Below, piece by piece: positions 1-6,450 of a DNA stretch of 27,661 nt. Location of the stretch: IMG/VR virus record IMGVR_UViG_3300010373_000940, positions 1 through 27,661 of that record. The stretch is one strand, 5' to 3'. Origin of the DNA: a virus. How positions within the stretch are numbered: position 1 is the stretch's first letter; each line of letters begins with the position of its first letter. The translations under genes and the position numbers were made by a program. The notes beneath the pieces were generated by a model. It worked only from the letters and a program-made list of their open reading frames with translations. It did not search any database and had not been told where the DNA came from.

Positions 1-349
1 CACGACCTCGAAGCTTTACACGAGTCCCGACCTCACGACGTGGACGACGCGCACGATCTCGACGACCACGGTCTACTCGGGCGTGGCGGTCTCGAACGGC
101 ATGTACGTGGCGATCGCGCAAGGCACTCCGGGTACGACCGGCACCTCGCGCGCGGCGTACACGACGGACCAGGGCGCGACGTGGAAGTTCTGCCTCGGCT
201 GCTCGCTGCCGTGGATGTTCGGCACGTACACGCTCACGGGCGATCTGGGCGAGCGCGTGAAGTCCGCAGGCGGCCAGCAGTTCGCCGTCTACAACTTCGA
301 CAGCGTGAACTTCTCGCACTTCGTCGGCCAGTCGCCGGCGGTGTTCTGA
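1..349 (+). CDS. C-terminal part of a BNR/Asp-box tail-associated protein (partial)
   Basis: The reading frame is open from base 2 and ends at the TGA at 347-349; the N-terminus lies outside the window. About 115 residues are visible. They include YTTDQGATWKF, a good match to the Asp-box (S/T-x-D-x-G-x-x-W) of sialidase-like BNR beta-propellers, and a second, weaker repeat, YTSPDLTTWTT, near the start. In phages such repeats occur in tail fibre, tailspike or receptor-binding proteins, which would place this protein at the virion surface. It ends one base before the stop of a convergent lipoprotein gene. The Asp-box is visible; the virion role is inference. Confidence 0.6.
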   Translation, partial: TTSKLYTSPDLTTWTTRTISTTTVYSGVAVSNGMYVAIAQGTPGTTGTSRAAYTTDQGATWKFCLGCSLPWMFGTYTLTGDLGERVKSAGGQQFAVYNFDSVNFSHFVGQSPAVF

Positions 350-350
350 T

Positions 351-851
351 TCACTCGCACGTGCCGGAGATGAACCCGGCGTCGGTGCCGGACACGTAGC
401 AGGTCGCGCCCGGCGCGCAGGTCGCCCGCAGGTTCGTTCGGGTGCCCTGGCAGTCGAAGTCCTGCCCGTCGGTGCCGGTGCCCGACACGCTGTAGGCGTG
501 GTACTGGCCGTCGCAGCCGACGTAGAGCTGGCCGCCGGCGGAGCACCAGACACTTCCGACGTGGTCCGGCGCCGGCGCGTCGACGCCGGTGTCACGAAGT
601 GTCGAACCGTCCGCGCTGGAGTCGACGTTCGGTAACACGTCCGGGATGTCGGCGTCCGGCGACATCGAAGAATCGATACCCGTATCGGGATCTCGATTCG
701 AGCTCGCGTCTTCGAGCGGCACGAGCTGGACGTCTGGCCCTGCGTCGGCCGCCGGTTCCCCTTCGACGCGCACGGGCGTCTCTTGCATCGGAGTGGCAAC
801 GCTCGACGAGCAGCCAACGAGCGCGACCGCGAGAAGCGCGTGACGGATCAC
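351..851 (-). CDS. Putative phage-encoded lipoprotein
   Basis: About 166 residues from a GTG at 849-851 that overlaps the stop of the upstream regulator gene as GTGA, so translation is probably coupled. A longer frame extends upstream, but that part is antisense-like shadow of the neighbouring gene. The N-terminus (VIRHALLAVALVGC) is a short signal peptide with a lipobox, L-V-G-Cys14, predicting a lipid-anchored exported protein. A low-complexity linker rich in Asp, Pro and Ser follows. The C-terminal 65 residues carry six cysteines (near VWC, VGC, FDC and three x-T-C), suggesting a disulfide-bonded extracytoplasmic domain. The linker style resembles Myxococcota lipoproteins. Function is unknown; superinfection exclusion or lysogenic conversion are possibilities. 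Confidence 0.72.
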   Translation of the reverse strand: MIRHALLAVALVGCSSSVATPMQETPVRVEGEPAADAGPDVQLVPLEDASSNRDPDTGIDSSMSPDADIPDVLPNVDSSADGSTLRDTGVDAPAPDHVGSVWCSAGGQLYVGCDGQYHAYSVSGTGTDGQDFDCQGTRTNLRATCAPGATCYVSGTDAGFISGTCE

Positions 852-1171
852 GACTCGTCCTTCTTGTCGGCGTCCTCGAACTGGAAGGACCAGCGCTCGA
901 GGAGCTCGTCCTCCTTGCTCTTCTGCTCGGCTGCTACTTCCTCGAGCAGAGGATTGGGGACGCCCTTCTTCTGCGCGAGCAGTGCGATGGCAACCTGCGA
1001 AGGACCGCTCGGCCGCATCCCGCGAAGCGCCCACTTCTGCACGACGTTCGGAGTCGTGTTCAGTTCCTGAGCGAGCTTATCCGTGCCGCCGCAAGCCTCC
1101 CGCAGCTTCGCCCACGCGCCTTTGAAGCTGGAAGGTCGACCTGGCCTCATCGAGGAGTTCGCAATCGCCAT
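848..1171 (-). CDS. XRE/YdaS-like helix-turn-helix DNA-binding protein
   Basis: 107 residues from an ATG at 1169-1171. Residues 17-60 (AWAKLREACGGTDKLAQEL, then NTTPNVVQKWALRG) read as a helix-turn-helix of the Cro/YdaS type: a recognition-helix pattern followed by 'W..RG..P'. The C-terminal third is a charged helix rich in Glu and Lys. It is the first gene of a two-gene operon with the lipoprotein. Its start has no clear Shine-Dalgarno site but has a -10-like TAAGTT six bases upstream, so the mRNA may be leaderless. A phage regulator of early genes or of the lipoprotein is plausible; the target is not identifiable. Confidence 0.7.
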   Translation of the reverse strand: MAIANSSMRPGRPSSFKGAWAKLREACGGTDKLAQELNTTPNVVQKWALRGMRPSGPSQVAIALLAQKKGVPNPLLEEVAAEQKSKEDELLERWSFQFEDADKKDES

Positions 1172-1183
1172 GCTCGGAACTTA
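1169..1183 (-). promoter_or_regulatory. Candidate leaderless promoter (variant)
   Basis: On the minus strand TAAGTT is followed by six bases (ccgagc) and the ATG of the HTH gene. This is a looser version of the TANNCT-GAT-NN-GTG element found at nine other gene starts: the GAT is missing and the spacer is one base longer. Confidence 0.35.
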
Positions 1184-1216
1184 GCATCCGGGGGAGCGAT
1201 CGCAAGCCCAGATAGT

Positions 1217-1672
1217 TCAGAGATTGAACCTCCGGTTCGTGAACGCCCACTTCGCAAGGCCGACCGCATCCATGCCATTGTGGCGGATGGACTCGGTTAG
1301 CGCAAGCATCGCTTTAGTGACAACGGTCTGTTCTCGCGCACTTAGAATCGACCACACGCGCGGATGGTGGATCTCCTTGGGCAGGGTGCCCTTCCACTCC
1401 CGAGGTTCGACCAGTAGGACGTTTGCGACTCCGAGATGCTTGAGGACGCCGACGTACGTGCCGACCTGGACCGCGAGAGTGATGAGATCATTCGGGTCCC
1501 CCTTCGAGTTACGCGCGGGGTAGACCTTCGGCTTCTCGATGATGGCGGCACGCGGAAGGACGAAGTCGGGACGATAGATCGGGTGCCCGACGGAACAGGC
1601 CGTCACTTCGCCCCGTTCGTCAACGGTGCACCAGCCGGTATCTCGTCCGGGATCGATGGCTAGGAACGTCAC
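1217..1672 (-). CDS. RuvC-like Holliday junction resolvase
   Basis: 151 residues from a GTG at 1670-1672. The RNase H-fold pattern of RuvC is clear: strand 1 with Asp7 in FLAIDPGRDTGW, Glu46 in AAIIEKPKVY, a WKGTLPKEIHHPRV segment typical of phage RuvC-like enzymes, and C-terminal Asp135 in HNGMDAVGLAKWA. These are the expected acidic metal ligands of an endonuclease that cleaves four-way junctions, needed to debranch DNA before packaging. The length is normal for the family. It is a single-gene unit behind its own leaderless promoter. Two endonuclease VII-like genes elsewhere in the window may overlap with it in function. Confidence 0.82.
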   Translation of the reverse strand: MTFLAIDPGRDTGWCTVDERGEVTACSVGHPIYRPDFVLPRAAIIEKPKVYPARNSKGDPNDLITLAVQVGTYVGVLKHLGVANVLLVEPREWKGTLPKEIHHPRVWSILSAREQTVVTKAMLALTESIRHNGMDAVGLAKWAFTNRRFNL

Positions 1673-1683
1673 CGATCAGAGTA
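1670..1683 (-). promoter_or_regulatory. Leaderless promoter element TACTCT-gatcg-GTG
   Basis: Minus strand: TACTCT, five bases, then the GTG start codon of the RuvC-like gene. It fits the strict consensus TANNCTGATNNGTG. Upstream lies CACATACCGAC, sharing a CAC(A/G)T element eight bases before the -10 with the promoters at 6399 and 12337. There is no room for a Shine-Dalgarno site if transcription starts at the GTG. Confidence 0.6.
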
Positions 1684-1702
1684 GTCGGTATGTGCGAAGG
1701 CC

Positions 1703-2305
1703 CTAGTGGACCTTCGGACTGTTCTCTCCGGCCTCGAGCTTCGCGGCGAGATCCTCGGCAGCGCGAAGCTCCTCGAGCGTGAGGCCCGACAGGTCCGCCA
1801 CCTTCGCGTGGTTCTCCGTCGACTCACCGCGAATCAGCCGGTCGCCCTTGATCACGAGGTCGACGAGACGTGCGAGGTCGGACAGCTTCGCGTCGCTGAT
1901 CTCGATTGTGCGCGCGTCCTTCAGCTTCCGCTCGACGTGGATGGCGACGAGCTCGCGCAGGTCTCGCAGTACCGCCATGTGCTCGGCGGCGATCTCGCGG
2001 GCCTCCTGCTTGATGAACGACTCCACCTCGCGGTCGCGGACACGCTGCCAGTGGGTGTCGTACGCCTCCACGCGCTCGTGCCAGCGCCACTCGTTCGACA
2101 GATCACAGATCGACTGCGTGTGTCCAACGCCCGGGCGAATCAGCCGACGGGGCCGGGGCGCGTCGAGGAAGTCCTTGAACTTCAGGTACGCGGCCTCGGG
2201 CTCACCGGGCTGGCGGTGCCACGGCGGAACGTACGTGCCCGGGACGGGCTCCTGGCGGGCCTCCGCGGGAGGGGGCGGTACGAGAGGGGTAATTCGGTCG
2301 GCCAC
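1703..2305 (-). CDS. Putative terminase small subunit-like DNA-packaging protein
   Basis: 200 residues from a GTG at 2303-2305. After a Pro-rich N-terminus, residues 38-95 contain EAAYLKFKDFLDAP, then a region ending in NEWRWHERVEAYDTHWQRVRD. The 'W.W..R..AYD.HW...R' signature recurs in phage proteins encoded beside terminase and portal genes and interpreted as small-terminase-like. The remainder is charged helix with likely coiled-coil character. It lies upstream of the portal gene on the opposite strand; terL is about 4 kb away. The packaging role is inferred from signature and context, and a generic HTH-like phage protein is the alternative. Confidence 0.5.
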   Translation of the reverse strand: MADRITPLVPPPPAEARQEPVPGTYVPPWHRQPGEPEAAYLKFKDFLDAPRPRRLIRPGVGHTQSICDLSNEWRWHERVEAYDTHWQRVRDREVESFIKQEAREIAAEHMAVLRDLRELVAIHVERKLKDARTIEISDAKLSDLARLVDLVIKGDRLIRGESTENHAKVADLSGLTLEELRAAEDLAAKLEAGENSPKVH

Positions 2306-2316
2306 GGATCAGCGTA
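2303..2316 (-). promoter_or_regulatory. Leaderless promoter element TACGCT-gatcc-GTG
   Basis: Minus strand: TACGCT, gatcc, then the GTG start codon of the small-terminase-like gene. Strict match to TANNCTGATNNGTG. Confidence 0.6.
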
Positions 2317-2332
2317 GCGAATTACGTCGGCG

Positions 2333-2581
2333 TTATTCGTCGTCCGGCATCCGCGCGGGCTTCCCCTTCGACAGCGCGGGGTGCTGGTCCTTGTGGGTCT
2401 TGCCGGCGCAGACATTGTAGACGGTCCCGAGCGACAGCCCGAGCTCGGTGGCGATCGCTTGAAGCGTCCACTTCTTCGACGGCTCCTTCGGGTCGCCGGC
2501 GCCGTCGTAGGCGTCCCTAAGCTCGTGGATCTTGGCGACGCCGGCTTCACGCAGCCGGCCCGCAGATGTCTTGTACTCCAT
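2333..2581 (-). CDS. Small helix-turn-helix protein
   Basis: 82 residues from an ATG at 2579-2581. Residues 38-62 (KWTLQAIATELGLSLGTVYN) form a clear helix-turn-helix of the resolvase/Hin or homeodomain-like type, followed by a basic tail. No catalytic domain is attached, so it is either a small regulator or a DNA-recognition subunit, for example for packaging. Its start lies 70 bases from the divergent portal gene start, so the intergenic strip could be a control region for both. No Shine-Dalgarno site is seen; the ATG sits five bases after a -10-like TAAGCT. Confidence 0.65.
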   Translation of the reverse strand: MEYKTSAGRLREAGVAKIHELRDAYDGAGDPKEPSKKWTLQAIATELGLSLGTVYNVCAGKTHKDQHPALSKGKPARMPDDE

Positions 2582-2592
2582 GCAATAGCTTA
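2579..2592 (-). promoter_or_regulatory. Leaderless promoter element (variant) TAAGCT-attgc-ATG
   Basis: Minus strand: TAAGCT, five bases, then ATG. Same -10 (identical to that of terL) and same spacing as the strict class, but the GAT is replaced and the start is ATG. ACGTTCC lies directly upstream, as at the terL and 12337 promoters. Confidence 0.5.
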
Positions 2593-2639
2593 GGAACGTA
2601 GTAGCCCTAACCCGATAATCGATTAGGAGGTCGAACGCC

Positions 2640-2653
2640 TACACTGATCCGTG
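2640..2653 (+). promoter_or_regulatory. Leaderless promoter element TACACT-gatcc-GTG (portal)
   Basis: Plus strand: TACACT, gatcc, then the GTG start codon of the portal gene. Strict match to the consensus. It is divergent from the variant promoter of the small HTH gene. Confidence 0.6.
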
Positions 2654-4132
2654 AAGCTCCAATACGAGCCCGATCCGTTTCCGCCGCATCGCCATGAGGA
2701 CGGCTGGCAGAACCCGATAACGGGTGTCGGTACATGGGATCGCGATAAGGCGCAACACGTCGAGTTCCGGACGCCGGAATACTCGCTCACGATGGACTTC
2801 GCGCGTCTGTCGTCGATGTACCACTACGACCCGCTGTCCCGGAAGATCGTCGACGCCTGGCCGAAGCACATGTTCCGGCGTGGCTGGGACCTCGAGATCG
2901 TCGGCGAGAAGAAGACGAGCCAGACGTACGCCGCGATCGCCAAGGACGTGAAGCGCATCGCGCTCGTCCCCAAGATGCGCAAAGCCGCCAGCCTCGGGCG
3001 CAACTACGGCGGCTCGCTGATGATCCTAGGCGCGAAGGACGGACGCCCGCTGGACCAGCCCCTCGACGAGGCGAACATCCGCTCTGTCGACTACATCAAC
3101 GTGCAGGACCGCCGCTACATCCAGGTGGTTGCGTACTACACGGACCCGAAGCTGCCAAAGCTCGGAGAGCCCGCCGTGTACCGCGTCTTCTCGGGACCGA
3201 CCACGGGCATGCCGAGCGTCGGCGCTCCGCCCGTCGAGTCGGCCGCGCTGTTCGACGTGCACGAGTCCCGCGTGATCCGTTTCGACGGCGCGGAGACGGA
3301 CGACGTCGAGCGTCTGCGCCTCGGTGGCTGGTCTCACTCGGTGCTGCAGGCGCCGTACGAAGAGATCAAGCGCTTCATGCAGAGCTTCCAGAACGCGGGG
3401 CATCTGCTGAACGACGCGAGCCAGGGCGTCTACAAGCTGAAGGGGCTGATGCAGCAGCTCGCCAGCAAGCAGGGGCGGGCGAACCTGAACGCGCGCATGG
3501 CGATGATGGACATGGCGCGCAGCGTGGCGCGGTCCCTCCTCCTCGACGCGGACGGTGAGGAGTTCTCGCGCGTCGTCACGTCGTTCACGTCGGTTCCCGA
3601 GCTCCTCGATCGCTTCATGCAGATGCTCTCGATGGTGACGGGCATCCCGGTGACGATCCTCATGGGCCGGTCGGCGGCCGGCATGAACGCCACGGGCGAC
3701 TCCGACTTCCGCGCGTTCTACGACGAGGTGCAGAGCGCGCAGGTTGACGAGCTCGAGCCGAAGCTGCTCCGCGCGTACCACGTGCTGCTCCTCGCGAAGA
3801 GCGGGCCGACGAAGGGGAAAGACCTCGACATCGGCTTCAACTTCCGCCCGCTCTGGGTCCCGACCGACGTCGAGAAGGCGGACGCGAACCTGAAGCAGGC
3901 GCAGGCCGACGCGATCTACCTCGATCGCGAGGTCTTCTCCCCGGAGGAGTGCGCGATCAACCGCTTCCGCGACGGCCGCCCGAACTTCACGACGACCATC
4001 GACCTCGACGCGCGCGAGGAAGCGATGGAGCAGGGCGTGAGCTTCGACGCGCACCCGAACGACCCCGAGGAGACGCCGGAGGACGGAACCGATGCGGCGA
4101 ACGCCGGCGAAAACGACTCGGCCAAGTCCTGA
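2651..4132 (+). CDS. Phage portal protein (DUF1073-type)
   Basis: 493 residues from a GTG at 2651. The sequence reads as a DUF1073-type portal: an N-terminal block with the paired DPLSRKIVDAWPKHMFRRGW, a middle WSHSVLQAPYEEIKRFMQSF followed by a 'DASQGVYKLKGL' segment, and a long helical region with VTGIPVTILMGRSAAGMNAT, the characteristic 'G.P...L.G.S..G.NATG' motif near residues 334-353. The C-terminus is acidic. The portal forms the dodecameric ring at the capsid vertex through which terminase pumps DNA. The next gene, for head morphogenesis, overlaps by 41 bases, the usual order in phages. Length is typical. Confidence 0.88.
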   Translation: MKLQYEPDPFPPHRHEDGWQNPITGVGTWDRDKAQHVEFRTPEYSLTMDFARLSSMYHYDPLSRKIVDAWPKHMFRRGWDLEIVGEKKTSQTYAAIAKDVKRIALVPKMRKAASLGRNYGGSLMILGAKDGRPLDQPLDEANIRSVDYINVQDRRYIQVVAYYTDPKLPKLGEPAVYRVFSGPTTGMPSVGAPPVESAALFDVHESRVIRFDGAETDDVERLRLGGWSHSVLQAPYEEIKRFMQSFQNAGHLLNDASQGVYKLKGLMQQLASKQGRANLNARMAMMDMARSVARSLLLDADGEEFSRVVTSFTSVPELLDRFMQMLSMVTGIPVTILMGRSAAGMNATGDSDFRAFYDEVQSAQVDELEPKLLRAYHVLLLAKSGPTKGKDLDIGFNFRPLWVPTDVEKADANLKQAQADAIYLDREVFSPEECAINRFRDGRPNFTTTIDLDAREEAMEQGVSFDAHPNDPEETPEDGTDAANAGENDSAKS

Positions 4133-4859
4133 GCTTCGGACGCGGCTCGAGGCCGCTTCGCTCGCGGGCTCGCACACGTACGTCGCCGAACTGCGCGCGC
4201 TCATGCGGGCGTTACACAAGGCGGTGCTCGCCGACCTCCGTCCCTTCATCGCGCTGTACGCCGGACGCCGGCAGGACGGCGGGATCTCGGACCTTGCCAC
4301 GCGCGTAGGACACTTCATCGCGCAGGTCCCGGGCAAGGTGGCTCGCTTCTTCCGCAAGATGGCGGCGACGCTGGTGCAGGCGAATCGCGCGGTCATGTCC
4401 GAGATCCTGGGCAGGCCGCCGGCGGCCCCTTCACCCGGCGTGCTCGAGGCCGCGGAGCGGGAGAGCGTCCGGCTCGTGAAGCTGGCCGCGGAGCGATACG
4501 GGGACCAGATTCGCTCGACGCTGGCGGCCGGCGGGACGATGACACCCGAGGATCTCGAGGCCGCGCTGGCGAAACGGGGCGAGGTCTCGGAATCGCAGGC
4601 GGCCCTCATCGCGCGCGACCAGACTGTGAAGCTCAACGCGCAGCTCACGCGCGACGCGCAGCAGGCCGCCGGATACGAGCGCTATTGGTGGTTGACTTGC
4701 AGGGACGACCGGGTCCGACCGACGCACGAAGCGAACGAGTCGATCATCTTCGCGTGGTCGAACCCGTCTCCCATCACGGGACACCCGGGGCACGATCCGC
4801 TCTGCCGCTGCAACCCGATTCCGTACGACGGCCCGCTGGCGCCCGGCGAGAGGGTCTAG
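4092..4859 (+). CDS. Phage head morphogenesis / minor capsid protein (SPP1 gp7 / Mu F-like)
   Basis: 255 residues; the start at 4092 overlaps the portal gene end. The C-terminal half holds the family hallmark: LIARDQTVKLNAQLTRDAQQ, YWWLTCRDDRVRPTHE, then GHDPLCRCNPIPY, with a Cys-x-Cys in the R.T.H..CRC pattern of SPP1 gp7/Mu F minor head proteins. The N-terminal half is helical. Such proteins are internal minor capsid components associated with the portal during prohead assembly. It is the last gene of the portal unit and ends 16 bases before a convergent operon; I see no strong hairpin there. Confidence 0.82.
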   Translation: MRRTPAKTTRPSPELRTRLEAASLAGSHTYVAELRALMRALHKAVLADLRPFIALYAGRRQDGGISDLATRVGHFIAQVPGKVARFFRKMAATLVQANRAVMSEILGRPPAAPSPGVLEAAERESVRLVKLAAERYGDQIRSTLAAGGTMTPEDLEAALAKRGEVSESQAALIARDQTVKLNAQLTRDAQQAAGYERYWWLTCRDDRVRPTHEANESIIFAWSNPSPITGHPGHDPLCRCNPIPYDGPLAPGERV

Positions 4860-4875
4860 GACTCGTCGACACCCC

Positions 4876-5532
4876 TCACACGTCCGCCAGGCTAAATTCC
4901 TTGTCGGACAGGATTCGACGTTTCATGGTTTCCAGATTCTTCTTGGAGAATCTCGACAGATTGTTCTTCACGAAGAAGTGCGTCTTGCGTCGAATCATCC
5001 AGGTGAGAATCTGAGAGGGTGTCGGGGCGCCTTCTCGGAGATATGCAGTCTCGTTGAACTTGGCGACAACGGACTTCACGGTGCCCGCAATTGTCGGAGA
5101 CGTGGATGAACTACGCAGGAGTTCCAAGCCGGCTCGTCCCATAATCTCCAGCACGTATCGAATGTGACCCAGCGTTTTGGCCGGCGGATTCACTGCACCG
5201 TCCGTGTCCAGATAAATCTCCAGCCAGTCATCGGAGATGAGGGGTCGATGCGTGTTGAGGGCCTCGAATCGCTCCTCCGCATTCTTCTGTTGTCTGTTCA
5301 CGATGGCCGGCACGTCGGCCATTCCGAGAATGCGGGCGCAATAGACGCGACGGTGCCCGTCGTCGGTGAGGTATGTTCCGTCTTGCATCTCGCTCAGTTG
5401 CACGGGATTCAGCATCCCGTGTTTCTTCAGGCTTTCGAGGAGCCCGGAAACGGACCGCTGGCTCTTGGCCCTCGACTTGGGGTTGAAGTAAGCCGGAAGA
5501 ATCTTGGACACTGAAACGTATTCGATTTCCAT
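4876..5532 (-). CDS. ParB/Srx-like nuclease-fold protein
   Basis: 218 residues from an ATG preceded by a good AGGAG site on the minus strand. Residues 1-80 form a ParB N-terminal domain: an opening VSVSKILPAYFNP, a central helix SVSGLLESLKKHGMLNPVQL, and the box DDGHRRVYCARILGMADVPA (canonical DGHHR..AA...G...VP). The C-terminal 120 residues are basic with no recognised fold; no ParA is nearby. Phage ParB-like proteins can be nucleases, DNA-binding accessory factors or nucleotide-binding switches. Its base composition looks less GC-rich than its neighbours, which may indicate recent acquisition. It is the last gene of its operon. Confidence 0.72.
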   Translation of the reverse strand: MEIEYVSVSKILPAYFNPKSRAKSQRSVSGLLESLKKHGMLNPVQLSEMQDGTYLTDDGHRRVYCARILGMADVPAIVNRQQKNAEERFEALNTHRPLISDDWLEIYLDTDGAVNPPAKTLGHIRYVLEIMGRAGLELLRSSSTSPTIAGTVKSVVAKFNETAYLREGAPTPSQILTWMIRRKTHFFVKNNLSRFSKKNLETMKRRILSDKEFSLADV

Positions 5533-5554
5533 CTTCTAATCTCCTTCTTCTCTT

Positions 5555-5848
5555 TCAGCTCTCGACGTCGTACTCTTCGCTAGGCGTGACGATGTCCTCG
5601 AAGAGGGTACCGTCCGGCTTCTTGATCGTGATCTTGAACCAGCCGTCGTAGACCGCGTGCTCCCGGAGCTCGCCGACGACGGTGCCGACGAACTCCTTCT
5701 TGTCCCAGACGCGATAGAGCCGGTCGCCGTCGCGAAGCGTGGTCGCCTTGCGGCGGGTCTTCTTCCCCGTGACCGGCGGCCCGACGCTGGGCTCACAGTG
5801 CATGCACGGCTTCAGGAGCATGTGCTTCGGACAGGTCGGGTATCGCAT
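5555..5848 (-). CDS. Small hypothetical protein with Cys/His N-terminus
   Basis: 97 residues from the ATG at 5846-5848, chosen because a GGAGGT Shine-Dalgarno site sits nine bases upstream and the ATG overlaps the previous gene's stop as TGATG. The N-terminus has a possible metal-binding set, CPKHMLLKPCMHC (Cys, His, Cys, His-Cys). The rest resembles a small beta-barrel: RLYRVWDKKEFVGTVVGEL, then a strand pair ending in an acidic tail. No family is recognised. It lies in an operon between a SDY-type protein and the ParB-like gene. Confidence 0.62.
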   Translation of the reverse strand: MRYPTCPKHMLLKPCMHCEPSVGPPVTGKKTRRKATTLRDGDRLYRVWDKKEFVGTVVGELREHAVYDGWFKITIKKPDGTLFEDIVTPSEEYDVES

Positions 5849-6252
5849 CAGATGACCTCCCAAGCCCCGTTTCGACGCTCGGAGTGCAGCGCGTGAGCGG
5901 CGAGCGCGGAGGCGCGACGCTCGGCTGCGATCTTGATCGCCTCTCCCTCGTGGTCGGCCTGCACAGTGATCGACGCATTGCCGTGCTTCTGATAGTGGTG
6001 CTTCCCGACGAACATGTAATTCGCACCAATCAGACCGTCGACCCTACGAACGCGCGTGCCGTTTTCGTAGAACTCCACGTTCCACCAGGGTCGAGCGACC
6101 GAATCCGAGTCCAGAACGTACTCCTCGATCTCTGCGTCCTTCCGTCCTAGCCGCTGAATCTCGGCCTCCGCCTTCTCGCGCGTGGTCCAGACAGATTCCA
6201 CGCGGTAGTCGCTGTAGCAGCCGGACGTGACGAGAAAGATTGTGCGATCCAT
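5848..6252 (-). CDS. Small hypothetical phage protein (YSDY/EKAE type)
   Basis: 134 residues from the ATG at 6250-6252, which overlaps the upstream stop as TGATG; a GTG three bases earlier is also possible. The opening (TIFLVTSGCYSDYRVESVWT followed by TREKAEAEI) is a pattern shared by many small phage and bacterial proteins that start with a strand, a YSDY turn and a 'T.EKA' helix. No catalytic residues are recognised. The C-terminal part is His- and Ala-rich helix. Function unknown. Confidence 0.62.
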   Translation of the reverse strand: MDRTIFLVTSGCYSDYRVESVWTTREKAEAEIQRLGRKDAEIEEYVLDSDSVARPWWNVEFYENGTRVRRVDGLIGANYMFVGKHHYQKHGNASITVQADHEGEAIKIAAERRASALAAHALHSERRNGAWEVI

Positions 6253-6401
6253 CACTCCGCCCCTTTCCGGAGAATGACGATGAGGTCCGCGCGACGATCG
6301 ATGAGCTTCTGCTCGTCGTGTCCGAGGTCCGCCGGATAGCTGGCCTTCTTGGGGTTGGCGATCCAGGAATCGGGTGACGGAGCGTTGGGGTTGGTTTTCA
6401 C
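6252..6401 (-). CDS. Small leaderless protein, 49 residues, unknown function
   Basis: Begins at the GTG at 6399-6401 directly behind a strict leaderless promoter element and ends with TGA at 6252-6254. The product starts VKTNPNAPSPDSWIANPKKA and continues with a charged helix (DEQKLIDRRADLIVILRKG). Its reality rests on the promoter, on GC-rich codon use like its neighbours, and on the coupled TGATG junction with the next gene. It is the first of four genes in the operon. No family is recognised; an adaptor or leader role is possible. Confidence 0.55.
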   Translation of the reverse strand: MKTNPNAPSPDSWIANPKKASYPADLGHDEQKLIDRRADLIVILRKGAE

Positions 6402-6412
6402 TAATCAGTGTA
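6399..6412 (-). promoter_or_regulatory. Leaderless promoter element TACACT-gatta-GTG
   Basis: Minus strand: TACACT, gatta, then the GTG of the 49-residue gene. Strict match. Upstream, TTTTACACATAGCCAC closely parallels TTTTTACACGTTCCAAC at the 12337 promoter, with CAC eight bases before the -10 in both. Confidence 0.62.
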
Positions 6413-6450
6413 GTGGCTATGTGTAAAAGCCCAACTCGATCGGTCCGACC

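Noticed and set aside
351-1034. A longer start for the lipoprotein gene
   Set aside because: The extra 61 residues are basic low-complexity shadow of the upstream regulator. The GTG at 849-851 gives a signal peptide with lipobox and a coupled GTGA junction.
3026-4648. A 540-codon open frame on the minus strand across the portal and head-morphogenesis genes
   Set aside because: It is antisense to two well-recognised genes. Its product is low-complexity Arg/Ala/Leu text typical of GC-rich shadow frames.
4876-5532. Plasmid-type partition system
   Set aside because: Only a ParB-like domain is present, with no ParA and no centromere-like array nearby, so a phage-plasmid lifestyle is not supported by this gene alone.
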